Assembly (NCBI RefSeq): GCF_026283925.1
Contig: NZ_JAPDPF010000006.1
Location: 186,001 to 250,000 of the forward strand
Direction: 5' to 3'
Origin: Dyella halodurans
GTDB lineage: Bacteria; Pseudomonadota; Gammaproteobacteria; Xanthomonadales; Rhodanobacteraceae
DNA: 64,000 bases
This document shows, piece by piece, positions 9,211 to 18,189 of this stretch; the first letter of the stretch is position 1, and every line of letters starts with the position of its first letter. The notes beneath the pieces were generated by a model. That model was not told the DNA's origin. It searched no databases and worked only from the letters and a program-made list of their open reading frames with translations. Made by a program: the position numbers and the translations under genes.

Positions 9211-9429
9211 CCCCTTCCCCCTGTTGGTTCAATCAGAACCGCACATTGCATGCGACTCCCCCTGACCGCGCCCGGAAATCTGGTGAGGTCGGAAGGGGAT
9301 TCTAGCAACGTGATTTCTCTCTGGACCAGGGCTGGGATCTTGGCGGCAAGAGCACCTTCAAACTTCGGTGAGCCACTTCCTAGGAGTGCATCTAACCCGG
9401 CATGATGCGCAGTGCCACGGAGACTTGGA

Positions 9430-10083
9430 ATGTCGCAACCCTATCGCCTACTTGCCACGCTAGGCGCCCTGCTCGGCTGGTTCGGGCTGGTGTTGCAGTT
9501 CTGGATGTCAGCTCGCCAGACCGGTGGCGTCCTCGCCGGCCTTTGGTTGTTGCTGGGCTTCTACACGATCCTGACGAATCTGCTGGTGGCCGCGGCGCTG
9601 ACGGCGACGGCGATCGGGCCGCGCGGCGTGGTCACGCGATTCTTCCTGCGCCCTGGCGTGCAAACGGCCCTGGCGATGAGCATCACCATCGTGGGCCTGA
9701 TCTACAACGTGATGTTGCGCGGGCTGTGGCACCCCGAGGGCTGGCTGCTATTGGCGGACGTCATCGTGCATGACGTCATGCCCGTGCTGTACCTGGTCTA
9801 TTGGTGGCTGGCCGTGGCGAAGAGCGACCTGCGCTGGTCCCAGGTACTGGTCTGGCAAAGCTATCCCGCCGCCTATTTTCTCTACGTGTTGCTACGCGGC
9901 GCCAGCGATGGCCGGTATCCCTACCCATTCCTGGACGTCCCTACGCTGGGATATCTGCAGGTGTTGATCGACGCCTGTTTCGTCCTACTGGCGTTTATCT
10001 GCGTAGGCCTGGTGCTGGTTGCCGTGGGCCGCTGGCAGGCGCGCCGGCACGGCATGAAGCGATATCCCAGGCCCGCGATCTAG
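9430..10083 (+). CDS. Pr6Pr-like integral membrane protein
   Basis: A 217-aa protein with six predicted membrane helices (about residues 8-27, 40-62, 78-98, 105-125, 138-155 and 175-200). The pattern, with GFYTILTN, VIVHDVMPVLY and QSYPAAYFLYV motifs, fits the Pr6Pr family of six-helix membrane proteins, whose role is unknown. ATG 9430 has GGAG 7 nt upstream; an in-frame ATG 18 nt earlier lacks a site. Its stop overlaps the convergent GST stop. Confidence 0.7.
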   Translation: MSQPYRLLATLGALLGWFGLVLQFWMSARQTGGVLAGLWLLLGFYTILTNLLVAAALTATAIGPRGVVTRFFLRPGVQTALAMSITIVGLIYNVMLRGLWHPEGWLLLADVIVHDVMPVLYLVYWWLAVAKSDLRWSQVLVWQSYPAAYFLYVLLRGASDGRYPYPFLDVPTLGYLQVLIDACFVLLAFICVGLVLVAVGRWQARRHGMKRYPRPAI

Positions 10084-10775
10084 GCTTGACGCAGGTCTTC
10101 GAGCACGTCGCCAAAATGCAGCGTTTCTTCCTCATGCGCATTGTCGCGCCAGGTTTCGGCGAGTGCCGCGTCGTACCAGCGACGCATGGACGGTAGCGCC
10201 AGCAGCCGTTGCGCGTACTCCGCGGCAGGGCGATCCAGCGCGAGGCCGTAAGTCTGCACGCGGAACGCCACGGGGGCAAAGAACGCATCTACGGCGGTGA
10301 ATGCCTTGCCGGCGAGGAAGGGGCCACCGAAGCGCGACAGGCCTTCGCTCCAGAGTTCATTGATGCGGGCGATATCCGCGTTCAGCGCCGGCCCGATATC
10401 ACGCAAGCGCACGCGTATGCCGCAATTCATGCCGCACTGGTCGCGCAGGGTGGCGAAGCCGGAATGCATCTCCGCCGCGGCACAACGCGCCCAGGTGCGG
10501 GCAACCGCATCGGACGGCCACACTTGCGGATGACGCTCGGCGAGGTACTCGGTGATCGCCAGCGAATCCCATACCACGGTGTCGCCGTCCTGCAGGCAGG
10601 GCACGCGACCGCTCGGCGAGAAGCTGCGGAAGCGGCTCCAGTTGGAACCCTGGTCGAAGGCCACCTGGTGTTCCTCGAACGGAATGCCGAGCTCGCTCAG
10701 CAATACCCATGGGCGCAGCGACCACGACGAGTAGTTCTTGTTGGCGATATAGAGTGCTGGTATCGACGGGGTCAT
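10080..10775 (-). CDS. Glutathione S-transferase family protein
   Basis: A 231-aa protein. The N-terminal thioredoxin-like half carries NKNYSSWSLRPW (residues 13-24), where Ser is the likely glutathione-activating residue, then SGRVPCL (cis-Pro) and DSLAITEYLAE (glutathione binding). The C-terminal half is the helical GST domain. This is the zeta/YfcF-like group of cytosolic GSTs; the substrate is unknown. The next gene upstream on the same strand is a DMT exporter whose stop lies 6 bp before this start, so the two are probably one transcript. Confidence 0.88.
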   Translation of the reverse strand: MTPSIPALYIANKNYSSWSLRPWVLLSELGIPFEEHQVAFDQGSNWSRFRSFSPSGRVPCLQDGDTVVWDSLAITEYLAERHPQVWPSDAVARTWARCAAAEMHSGFATLRDQCGMNCGIRVRLRDIGPALNADIARINELWSEGLSRFGGPFLAGKAFTAVDAFFAPVAFRVQTYGLALDRPAAEYAQRLLALPSMRRWYDAALAETWRDNAHEEETLHFGDVLEDLRQA

Positions 10776-10781
10776 GGCGTG

Positions 10782-11705
10782 TCAGTGTTGTTTGACGGGT
10801 GTCGTGGTCACCGGTGCGGCGGACGATGGCGCACGGCGACGGGCATTGGCAAGCACCACGCCGCCGACCGTCACCACGCCACCGACCAAGGTCAGCCAGC
10901 CCGGGCGCTCGCCGAGCCAGACCCAGCCGATCAGCACCGCGATCGGCGGCGAGAAGTAGATGAAGCTGCTGACCTGCGAGGCGGAGGCGCGGTGCAGCGC
11001 CGCGTTCCAGGTGACATAGCCGATGAAGGTGGGCGCGATGCCCAGCCACACCAGGGCCCAGATATGCGAGGCGGGCGCCACGGCCAGCGCATGCGGCAAG
11101 CCCAGGCCGAACGGCAGCGCGCCCAGCATGCCGGCGAAGAAGGTGAAGCCGGTGACACCCAGCATGCTGTTGCGGGCGAACAGCGGCTTCTGTCCCACGA
11201 AGAAGATCGCCGAGGCCAGCACGCTCACCAGTACCAGCGCGGCCATTGGCTCGAACTTCACGTCTTTGCCGCTGGCCAGAACCACCATCACCACGCCCAC
11301 CAGGGCCACGCCGAGTCCGACCAGGGTGCGCGGTGACAGGCGTTCGCGCAGCCAGATCGCCGACAGTGCCGCGGTGGCGGCCGGCACCAGCGAAATCAGG
11401 ATCGCCGCCGTGCCGCTGGCAACGCGGGTTTCGGCCGTGTTGAGGCAGAGGTGGTAAACGGTCAGGCCGATCACGCCCAGCAGGGCCAGCTGCGGCCAGT
11501 CGCGCCGGGCCGGCAACGGCACCCGCTTCACCAGCAGCAGCACGGCAAAGCACAGCGAGCCGATGGCCAGGCGCGCCAGCGCCACTTCGCCGGGGGTGAA
11601 CGAGGCCAGGGCATAGGCGATCGCGGCATAGGCCGACGACCAGGTAAGCAGGGCGATGCCGATATAGCTGAGGGCACGCCCGTCCAGGCGTTCCGGGGTT
11701 TGCAT
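10782..11705 (-). CDS. DMT superfamily transporter (EamA domains)
   Basis: A 307-aa protein with about ten hydrophobic helices arranged as two EamA repeats (roughly 10-145 and 155-290), the usual drug/metabolite exporter layout. A basic tail ends the protein. It is divergent from an Lrp-type regulator, an arrangement common for amino-acid or metabolite exporters, and appears to be followed by the GST gene in one operon. The substrate cannot be read. Confidence 0.88.
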   Translation of the reverse strand: MQTPERLDGRALSYIGIALLTWSSAYAAIAYALASFTPGEVALARLAIGSLCFAVLLLVKRVPLPARRDWPQLALLGVIGLTVYHLCLNTAETRVASGTAAILISLVPAATAALSAIWLRERLSPRTLVGLGVALVGVVMVVLASGKDVKFEPMAALVLVSVLASAIFFVGQKPLFARNSMLGVTGFTFFAGMLGALPFGLGLPHALAVAPASHIWALVWLGIAPTFIGYVTWNAALHRASASQVSSFIYFSPPIAVLIGWVWLGERPGWLTLVGGVVTVGGVVLANARRRAPSSAAPVTTTPVKQH

Positions 11706-11814
11706 GGGGAAAGGTTCCGTGGGAAAGCGTGCAAATCGTAAGTCGGAGGGCGGGTGCGCTTGAATGATGGATCAGCGTACGATGAGGATGTTTCGCCAAC
11801 GAACGAAGTGTCCA

Positions 11815-12324
11815 ATGAACGCACTGACCTTTGAATCGAAACCGATTTGGGACGCAACGGATTGGCAACTGCTGGAGGCCCTGCAGCAGGATGCTCGCCT
11901 CGGTTACGCGGAACTGGGACGCAAGGTGCGCCTGTCCGCGCCGGCCGTGGCCGAGCGCGTCAAGCGCCTGGAGGAGGCGGGCATCATCACCGGCTATCGC
12001 GCGGTGGTGAACCCGCGCAAGCTGGGCTACGAGATCGACGCCATGATCCGGCTGCGCTGCGATGGCGGCATTTGCGCCCGCGTGGGCAGCCTGGTGGCGG
12101 ATATCCCCGAAGTGCTCGACTGCCGCCGCCTGGCCGGTGAGGACTCGGCTCTGCTGCGCGTGGTGGCGATGTCCATCTCGCATCTGGAAACCGTGCTGGA
12201 CCGCCTGCTGAAGATCCACGCCAGCATCAGCACAACCACCCTGGTGGTGCTGCAGACGCCACACGAGAACCGGCCGCTGACGCGGACGATGTGGAATGCA
12301 GGGCGGGCGTTGATGCAGGACTGA
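11815..12324 (+). CDS. Lrp/AsnC family transcriptional regulator
   Basis: A 169-aa protein. An N-terminal winged helix-turn-helix (about residues 14-65) contains DWQLLEALQQDARLGY and LGRKVRLSAPAVAERVKRLEE; a RAM ligand-binding domain follows. Lrp proteins bind amino acids and often control a divergent transporter, which fits the DMT gene start 109 bp away. ATG 11815 was chosen because the HTH then begins at the family's usual distance and a GAAG site precedes it; in-frame ATGs further upstream lie inside the likely promoter. Confidence 0.9.
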   Translation: MNALTFESKPIWDATDWQLLEALQQDARLGYAELGRKVRLSAPAVAERVKRLEEAGIITGYRAVVNPRKLGYEIDAMIRLRCDGGICARVGSLVADIPEVLDCRRLAGEDSALLRVVAMSISHLETVLDRLLKIHASISTTTLVVLQTPHENRPLTRTMWNAGRALMQD

Positions 12325-12377
12325 GACCAGTCCAAGGCCTGCAAGTGGAGGCCACGCCAGCCTCGCGCGCAACCTCT

Positions 12378-12489
12378 CCTACTCGTCATCCCAGCGAAAG
12401 CTGGGATCCAGTACCTCTAGCCTTCCAATGGGCGTTGGCAAGTCAAAACAAGTCGCTGGATCCCAGCTTTCGCTGGGATGACGAGTAGG
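12378..12489. repeat. REP-like inverted repeat, family A copy 1 (intact)
   Basis: Arms of 34 bp (12378-12411 and 12456-12489) are perfectly complementary around a 44-nt spacer. Each arm contains CGTCATCCCAGCGAAAGCTG or its complement and a GGATCC centre. Related copies lie at 17905-18045 and 26375-26483. The rest of the 304-bp gap between Lrp and the S10 gene (12325-12377, 12490-12628) shows only the promoter region of the S10 gene. Confidence 0.9.
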
Positions 12490-12628
12490 AAGGGGAGTCG
12501 CAAGCCATTACGAAGCCTGCGACCTTGGTCGCGCGCCTACCCAGTACTTTTGTCACGGTCGCACCCGGACCGCGATGCGCATACTCCAACGACATTACAT
12601 CGATCCAATCGTTGCCCCGGGAGTTCGC

Positions 12629-14170
12629 ATGCGCCGTTTGTTCTACCTGCTGCTGAGCGGCAGTCTGGTGTTGTCACCCTGTACCGCACTCCTGGCCAAG
12701 GATGCCCCCACCGACAAGGCCGCCGCCGCAAAGGACGAAGACGTCCAGGCGCCCAGCACCGAAAGCGCCGTGCGCACCAAGCACAGCGTCACCATCAATG
12801 GGCATTCGATCGCGTATACCGCCACGGCCGGCAACCTGATCATCCGCGACGAGAAGGGCCAGCCGCAGGCCAGCGTGTTCTACGTGGCCTACACGGTCGA
12901 CAACGGCAAGGCCGAAAAGCGGCCGGTGACCTTCCTCTACAACGGCGGCCCTGGCTCTTCCAGCATGTGGCTGCACATGGGTTCGTTCGCGCCGGTGCGC
13001 ATCGAGACCGCCAGCCCGCAGGCTACCGCGCCGGCGCCGTACAAGCTGGTGCCGAACAACGACAGCCTGCTCGACAAGACCGACCTGGTCTTTATCGATG
13101 CGGTCGGTGCCGGTTATTCGCGCCCGGTCGGCAAGGCCGAGGGCAAGGATTTCTGGGGCGTCGACCAGGACATCTCCGCGTTCTCGCGCGCGATCCAACG
13201 CTACGTCACCATCAACAACCGCTGGAATTCGCCGAAGTTCCTTTACGGCGAAAGCTACGGCACCACGCGTTCCGCTGCCCTGGTGGATGCGCTGCAGGAC
13301 AAGGGCATGTCGTTCAACGGCGTGATCCTGATGTCCTCGATCCTCAATTACGGCGTGCGCATACCGGGCTACGACGAGATGTATGTCGGCTACGTGCCCA
13401 GCTACGCGGCCGCCGCCTGGTATCACCACAAGCTCGCCAACCAGCCGGCCGACCTGAAGAGCTACCTCGACGAGGTGCGCGCGTTTGCGCGTGGACCGTA
13501 TGCCTCGGCACTGGCCAAGGGCCAGGACCTGCCGCCGGCCGAAGCCGATGCGGTGGCGCGCCAGCTGGCCAGCTATACCGGCATGCCGGTGAGCTACATC
13601 AAGGACGCGAACCTGCGCGTGGAGCCATCTCGCTTCCGCAAGGAACTGCTGCGCAATGAGCGCCGCACGCTGGGCCGCTACGACGCCCGCTTCGAGGGCG
13701 TGGATGAAGACGCCGCTGGCGAAACGCCGGACTACGACGCCTCCGATGCCGGCATAAGCGGCGCCTTCGTCACCGCGTTCCACGACTACATCACCAGCCA
13801 GCTGAACTATCACAGCGATCTCGAGTATCGCCCGACCTTCAGCGACATCGGCAAGGACTGGGACTGGAAGCACCAGGCGGCCGGCATCAAGCGCCCGCTG
13901 CCGACGGCGTATGTCGCCGGTGACCTGGCCCATGCGATGCGTACCAACCCGAACCTGCAGGTGTTGTCGGTCAACGGCTATTACGACTTCGCCACGCCGT
14001 TCTTCATCACCGAGTTCGACCTGTCGCACATGAACCTGGAGCCGTCCCTACGCGGCAACCTGCACTTCGTGTACTACCCCTCGGGGCATATGATTTACCT
14101 CAATACCGATGCGTTGAAGCAGCTCAAGGGCGACCTGTCCCGCTACTACGACAACACCACCCACCTTTGA
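12629..14170 (+). CDS. S10 family serine carboxypeptidase, first of tandem pair
   Basis: A 513-aa secreted peptidase with a signal peptide of about 23 residues (ends TALLAK). It is an S10 serine carboxypeptidase of the alpha/beta-hydrolase fold. The visible triad is Ser209 in GESYGTTR, Asp453 in NGYYDFATP and His487 in PSGHMIY; NGGPGSSSMW is the oxyanion block. Such enzymes cut C-terminal residues from peptides at acidic pH. ATG 12629 has GGGAG upstream. A close paralogue follows after 26 bp, pointing to tandem duplication. Confidence 0.9.
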   Translation: MRRLFYLLLSGSLVLSPCTALLAKDAPTDKAAAAKDEDVQAPSTESAVRTKHSVTINGHSIAYTATAGNLIIRDEKGQPQASVFYVAYTVDNGKAEKRPVTFLYNGGPGSSSMWLHMGSFAPVRIETASPQATAPAPYKLVPNNDSLLDKTDLVFIDAVGAGYSRPVGKAEGKDFWGVDQDISAFSRAIQRYVTINNRWNSPKFLYGESYGTTRSAALVDALQDKGMSFNGVILMSSILNYGVRIPGYDEMYVGYVPSYAAAAWYHHKLANQPADLKSYLDEVRAFARGPYASALAKGQDLPPAEADAVARQLASYTGMPVSYIKDANLRVEPSRFRKELLRNERRTLGRYDARFEGVDEDAAGETPDYDASDAGISGAFVTAFHDYITSQLNYHSDLEYRPTFSDIGKDWDWKHQAAGIKRPLPTAYVAGDLAHAMRTNPNLQVLSVNGYYDFATPFFITEFDLSHMNLEPSLRGNLHFVYYPSGHMIYLNTDALKQLKGDLSRYYDNTTHL

Positions 14171-14196
14171 CCTGCGCCGTACCGGAGACGACCCCC

Positions 14197-15771
14197 ATGC
14201 GCCACTACGCACTCACTTCGCTCGCCCTCGCCACCGTGTTGGCCCTGGGCACCCTGCCGCTGCACGCGGCCGACACCGACAGCAAGGACGCGCCCAAGGC
14301 GCAGGCCGACAAGAAAGACGCGGACAAGGCCGACAAGAGCGCCTCGGATGAACAACCGATCCCGGCCGAGCGCGCGGTAACCACCAAGCACAGTGTCAAG
14401 ATCAACGGCCGAACGATCGACTACAAGGCCACCGCGGGCACCATGTTGATCCGCGATGAGAAGGGCAAGCCGACGGTGAGCTTCTTCTATGTCGCCTACA
14501 CCGCCGATGGCGGCAAGGGCGGCAAGCGCCCGGTCACGTTCTTCTACAACGGCGGCCCGGGTTCGTCCTCCATGTGGCTGCACATGGGTTCGTTCGGCCC
14601 GGTGCGCGTGGCCAACGACGGCGACAAACCGATCCCGCCGGCGCCGTACCACACCGTGCCGAACGAGCAGAGCCTGCTCGACAAGACCGACCTGGTCTTC
14701 ATCGATGCGCCGGGTACCGGTTATTCGCAGCTGGTAGGCAAGGCCGAGGGCAAGGATTTCTACGGCGTCGACCAGGACGCCGCCGCCTTCACCCAGTTCG
14801 TCAGCCGCTACGTGAGCCAGAACAACCGCTGGAACTCGCCGAAGTTCCTGTTCGGCGAAAGCTACGGCACCACGCGTTCGGCCGTGCTGGCGAAGTCGCT
14901 GCAGGAAAAGGGCATGGAGCTCAACGGCATCGTGCTGATGTCGTCGATCCTCGACTTCACCGTCGCCGCGCCCGGCATCGATCACGGCTATATCGTGAAC
15001 CTGCCGACCGAGGCGGCGATCGCCTGGTATCACAACAAGGTGCCGAACAAGCCGGCCGATATCGGTGCGTTCCTGGCCGAGGTGCGCCGCTTCGCCTCGG
15101 GCGACTACACCCTGGCCCTGGCCAAGGGCGATGCCATCGATCCGGCCGAGCGCGACCGCGTCGCCAACCAGCTGAGCAAGTATCTCGGCCTGTCGCCGCA
15201 GTACATCAAGGATGCGAACCTGCGCATCGGCCCCAGCCGCTTCCGCAAGGAACTGATGCGTGACGACCGCCGCACGGTGGGACGTCTGGACGGCCGTTTC
15301 GTCGGCATCGATCCGGATGCCGCCGGCGAGACGCCCGATGGCGACACCGCCAGCGACGCCATCACCGGCGCCTATGTGGCCACGTTCAACCAGTACGCCG
15401 CCAACGAACTGAAGTTCACAGAAGACCGCCCCTACCTGCCGAACAACTACGCCGTAGTCGGCAAGAGCTGGGACTGGAAGCGCAAGAACAGCGGCGGCTG
15501 GACCCAGGCCACCTACGTCGGCAGCGATCTCGGCGATGCCATGCGCCGCAACCCGCACCTGAAGGTGTTCTCGGCGAACGGCTACTACGACCTGGCCACC
15601 CCGTTCTACGCCACCGAGTTCGATCTGACCCACCTGGGCCTGGAACCGGCGCAGCTGAAGAACATCTCGTACGGCTTCTATCCTTCCGGCCATATGATCT
15701 ACCTGGACCAGAAGTCGCTGGAACAGACCAAGGTCGACCTGTCCCACTTCTACGAAGACGCAGCGCCGTGA
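14197..15771 (+). CDS. S10 family serine carboxypeptidase, second of tandem pair
   Basis: A 524-aa paralogue of the preceding gene with the same motif order: NGGPGSSSMW, Ser222 in GESYGTTR, Asp465 in NGYYDLATP, His499 in PSGHMIY. A signal peptide (ends PLHA) is followed by a Lys/Asp/Ala-rich linker of about 40 residues that is longer than in the first copy. ATG 14197 has GGAG 9 nt upstream. Its stop TGA overlaps the GTG start of the next gene, so translation of the two is likely coupled. Confidence 0.9.
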   Translation: MRHYALTSLALATVLALGTLPLHAADTDSKDAPKAQADKKDADKADKSASDEQPIPAERAVTTKHSVKINGRTIDYKATAGTMLIRDEKGKPTVSFFYVAYTADGGKGGKRPVTFFYNGGPGSSSMWLHMGSFGPVRVANDGDKPIPPAPYHTVPNEQSLLDKTDLVFIDAPGTGYSQLVGKAEGKDFYGVDQDAAAFTQFVSRYVSQNNRWNSPKFLFGESYGTTRSAVLAKSLQEKGMELNGIVLMSSILDFTVAAPGIDHGYIVNLPTEAAIAWYHNKVPNKPADIGAFLAEVRRFASGDYTLALAKGDAIDPAERDRVANQLSKYLGLSPQYIKDANLRIGPSRFRKELMRDDRRTVGRLDGRFVGIDPDAAGETPDGDTASDAITGAYVATFNQYAANELKFTEDRPYLPNNYAVVGKSWDWKRKNSGGWTQATYVGSDLGDAMRRNPHLKVFSANGYYDLATPFYATEFDLTHLGLEPAQLKNISYGFYPSGHMIYLDQKSLEQTKVDLSHFYEDAAP

Positions 15772-17465
15772 CCAAACAGACGCCACCGACTACCGACGCA
15801 CCTGCTCCCGAGGAGCCTGTCGACCCGTCCCGCCGCCGCCTGTTGGGCGGCATGGCGGTCACGGGTGCGGCGCTGGCCCTGGGCGGTTACCAGGCGGCGG
15901 ATGCCGCTGCATCCGCCGCCAGCAAGCCTACGCCGACGGCGCTGGATGAGGCGCTGCGCGCGCATATCCAGCAGGTGGTGGTGATCTACGCGGAGAACCG
16001 CAGCTTCAACAACCTGTTCGCCAACTTCCCCGGCGTGGAGAAGCCGCTCAGCGCGCTGAGGCCGGAGGAGTTTCTGCAGCGCGATCGCGACGGCTCGATC
16101 CTGAAGACCTTGCCGCCGATCTGGCATGGCCTGGTGCCGCACTCGCAGACGGTGAACCACCGCAACTACGAAGTGAAACAGGCCGACCTGCTCGGCCTGC
16201 CGAACGCCCCGTGGGCGCTGCGCACCGGCCAGGGCGAGCCCTTGCCGCACGGCGTGGTCACGCGCGACCTGGTGCACAGCTTTTACAACAACCAGCTGCA
16301 GATCAACGGCGGCAAGAACGATGGCTTCGTCGCCTGGGGCGACACCGGCGCTATGGTCATGGGCCACTACGGGGACAGTTCGGCCCACCTGCGCCTGTGG
16401 CAGCTCGCGCGCCAGTTCACCCTGTGCGACAACTTCTTCATGGGCGCCTTCGGCGGCTCCTTCCTCAACCACCAGTACCTGGTGGCGGCACAACCGCCGT
16501 ACTACCCGCAGGCCGACCAGAGCCCCGCGCGCTTCAATATTGCCGTCACCGAAAGCGGCGAACCGACCGACGCGCGCCTGAAGCTGGCGAACGACTCGCC
16601 GGCCAGCGCGATGGAGGGCACGCCCCGCTTCGCTTCGCGCAGCTCGCTCACGCCGGATTTCTGGGCCGTGAACACGATGATGCCGCCGTATGCGCCCAGC
16701 GCCACGGAGTCAGGCAGCAACCCGGCCCTGGCCGATCCGGACAGCCCCAACACAGTGCCGCCGCAGACGCACAAGCACATTGGCGACGTGCTGTCCGCCG
16801 CCGGCGTCGACTGGGCCTGGTACGGCGGCGCCTGGCAGCTGGCCCTGGATGGCAAGGGCGATGGCGACCAGCATCAGTTTCCGCAACGCCCGAACTTCCA
16901 GATCCATCATCAGCCGCTGAACTACTTCAAGAGTCTGGCTCCCGGCACCGCGGCGCGCGCGCAACACCTGCGCGATGGCGGCGTGGGCGAGACGGCGCCG
17001 GACAATCGTTTCATCGCCGATATCGAAGCGGGCCGCCTGCCGGCCGTGAGCTTCTACAAGCCGCAGGGCGACCTGAACATGCACGCCGGTTATTCCGACG
17101 TGGATGCGGGCGATCGCCACATCATGCGCATCATCGACGCGCTGCAGAAATCGCCGGCGTGGAAACAGGTGCTGGTGGTGATCACCGTCGATGAGAACGG
17201 CGGCTGGTGGGACCACGTGGCGCCGCCCAAGGGCGATCGCTGGGGACCGGGCTCGCGCATCCCCGCCATCATCGTGTCGCCATTCGCCAAGAAGGGGCAT
17301 GTCGACCACACCATCTACGACACCGGCTCGATCGCCCGCTTCCTGACCCGCCGCTTCAGCCTGGAAAAGCTGCCCGGCCTGACCCTGCGCGAGCAGGCCA
17401 TGGTGGCTGCCGGTGGGCCCCCGCCCGGTGACCTGACGGCGGCGCTGGAGTTTGGCGCCGCCTGA
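15768..17465 (+). CDS. Tat-exported phosphoesterase (phospholipase C/acid phosphatase family)
   Basis: A 565-aa protein starting at GTG 15768, overlapping the previous stop by 4 nt (GTGA). A twin-arginine signal is clear: SRRRLLGG near residue 22, then a hydrophobic Ala-rich stretch. The metal-dependent phosphoesterase signatures are ENRSFNNLF near residue 73 and DENGGWWDHV near 475, typical of the PF04185 phospholipase C/AcpA group. The enzyme should act in the periplasm or outside, on phospholipids or phosphomonoesters. Coupling with two carboxypeptidases suggests a nutrient-scavenging operon (inference). Confidence 0.88.
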   Translation: MTKQTPPTTDAPAPEEPVDPSRRRLLGGMAVTGAALALGGYQAADAAASAASKPTPTALDEALRAHIQQVVVIYAENRSFNNLFANFPGVEKPLSALRPEEFLQRDRDGSILKTLPPIWHGLVPHSQTVNHRNYEVKQADLLGLPNAPWALRTGQGEPLPHGVVTRDLVHSFYNNQLQINGGKNDGFVAWGDTGAMVMGHYGDSSAHLRLWQLARQFTLCDNFFMGAFGGSFLNHQYLVAAQPPYYPQADQSPARFNIAVTESGEPTDARLKLANDSPASAMEGTPRFASRSSLTPDFWAVNTMMPPYAPSATESGSNPALADPDSPNTVPPQTHKHIGDVLSAAGVDWAWYGGAWQLALDGKGDGDQHQFPQRPNFQIHHQPLNYFKSLAPGTAARAQHLRDGGVGETAPDNRFIADIEAGRLPAVSFYKPQGDLNMHAGYSDVDAGDRHIMRIIDALQKSPAWKQVLVVITVDENGGWWDHVAPPKGDRWGPGSRIPAIIVSPFAKKGHVDHTIYDTGSIARFLTRRFSLEKLPGLTLREQAMVAAGGPPPGDLTAALEFGAA

Positions 17466-17564
17466 CACGCCTGTCCGCCCACCTGCTCCACTGGGGCGGG
17501 CGGGCACGAACCGCTCACGGCCGCGATAACATACTGGGCCCAGTAGTCGCCGGAGAGCATCGCC

Positions 17565-17870
17565 ATGAATCGCACCCCATTTGCCGTTGCCATGCTCGCC
17601 ACCCTGTTGGCCGTTTCAGCCAGTCATGCCCAGTCGGGCTACGGCGGCATCGCCAACACGGCGCAAAAGGCCATGAAGAACTTCGACATTGCCGACAAGA
17701 ACCATGACGGCCTGTTGACCCGGGAAGAAGCTGAGAAGGTGCCGTTCATCAAGGCGCATTTCGACGAGATCGACAAGGCCCACCGCGGCGTGGTGTCCAA
17801 GCAGGATGTGCGCGACTACATCAGCTCGTTGCAGCGACCGGCGCCGGCAGCGGCCGGCTCCGTGCATTGA
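17565..17870 (+). CDS. Secreted EF-hand domain protein
   Basis: A 101-aa protein with a signal peptide (about 22 residues, ending SHAQ). One canonical EF-hand loop, DKNHDGLLTREE, lies near residues 43-54; a second degenerate loop (DKAHRGVVSKQD) lacks several acidic ligands. It probably binds one Ca2+ in the periplasm. GGAG lies about 10 nt before ATG 17565. Its function is unknown. It stands 99 bp after the phosphoesterase, with a repeat element downstream. Confidence 0.82.
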   Translation: MNRTPFAVAMLATLLAVSASHAQSGYGGIANTAQKAMKNFDIADKNHDGLLTREEAEKVPFIKAHFDEIDKAHRGVVSKQDVRDYISSLQRPAPAAAGSVH

Positions 17871-17904
17871 TGTCACTTGCCGTGGCGCGGATCTAGGACG
17901 TGCT

Positions 17905-18103
17905 CGTCATCCCAGCCAAAGCTGGACAAGCGCGAAGCGCGCAGAACGCCCGTAGGGCGGCCCCGAAGGGGCGAGCGTAGCGAGTCATCCAGCAACTTCC
18001 GCCCTTGATCTAAGGCACTGGATCCCAGCTTTCGCTGGGATGACGGTGAGGGGGCTTGTGGCCTTCCTGGACCCGGCTTTCGTACGGATAACGGTGAGGG
18101 GCC
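17905..18103. repeat. REP-like repeat, family A copy 2 plus a decayed copy
   Basis: A left arm with GTCATCCCAGCCAAAGCTGG (17907-17926) and a right arm CTGGATCCCAGCTTTCGCTG (from 18018) ending GGATGACG flank an insert. The insert holds short hairpins such as GCCCGTAGGGC and CCCCGAAGGGG. A degenerate right arm (CTGGACCCGGCTTTCG, about 18070) follows, also trailed by GGTGAGGGG. The element fills most of the 319-bp gap before the M1 gene; 18104-18189 is its promoter region. Confidence 0.85.
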
Positions 18104-18189
18104 TGTGCCCTCCCAGGGTGACCATCGGCCCCCGCGGCCATCACACCGTCGATGGCATACTCCGCGTTCCTGCTGATGGAGTCCCCCCG

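Noticed and set aside
18153-18170. Shared GCATACTCC string before the M1 and the first S10 gene as a common promoter
   Set aside because: Only two occurrences, no -35 at proper spacing in either.
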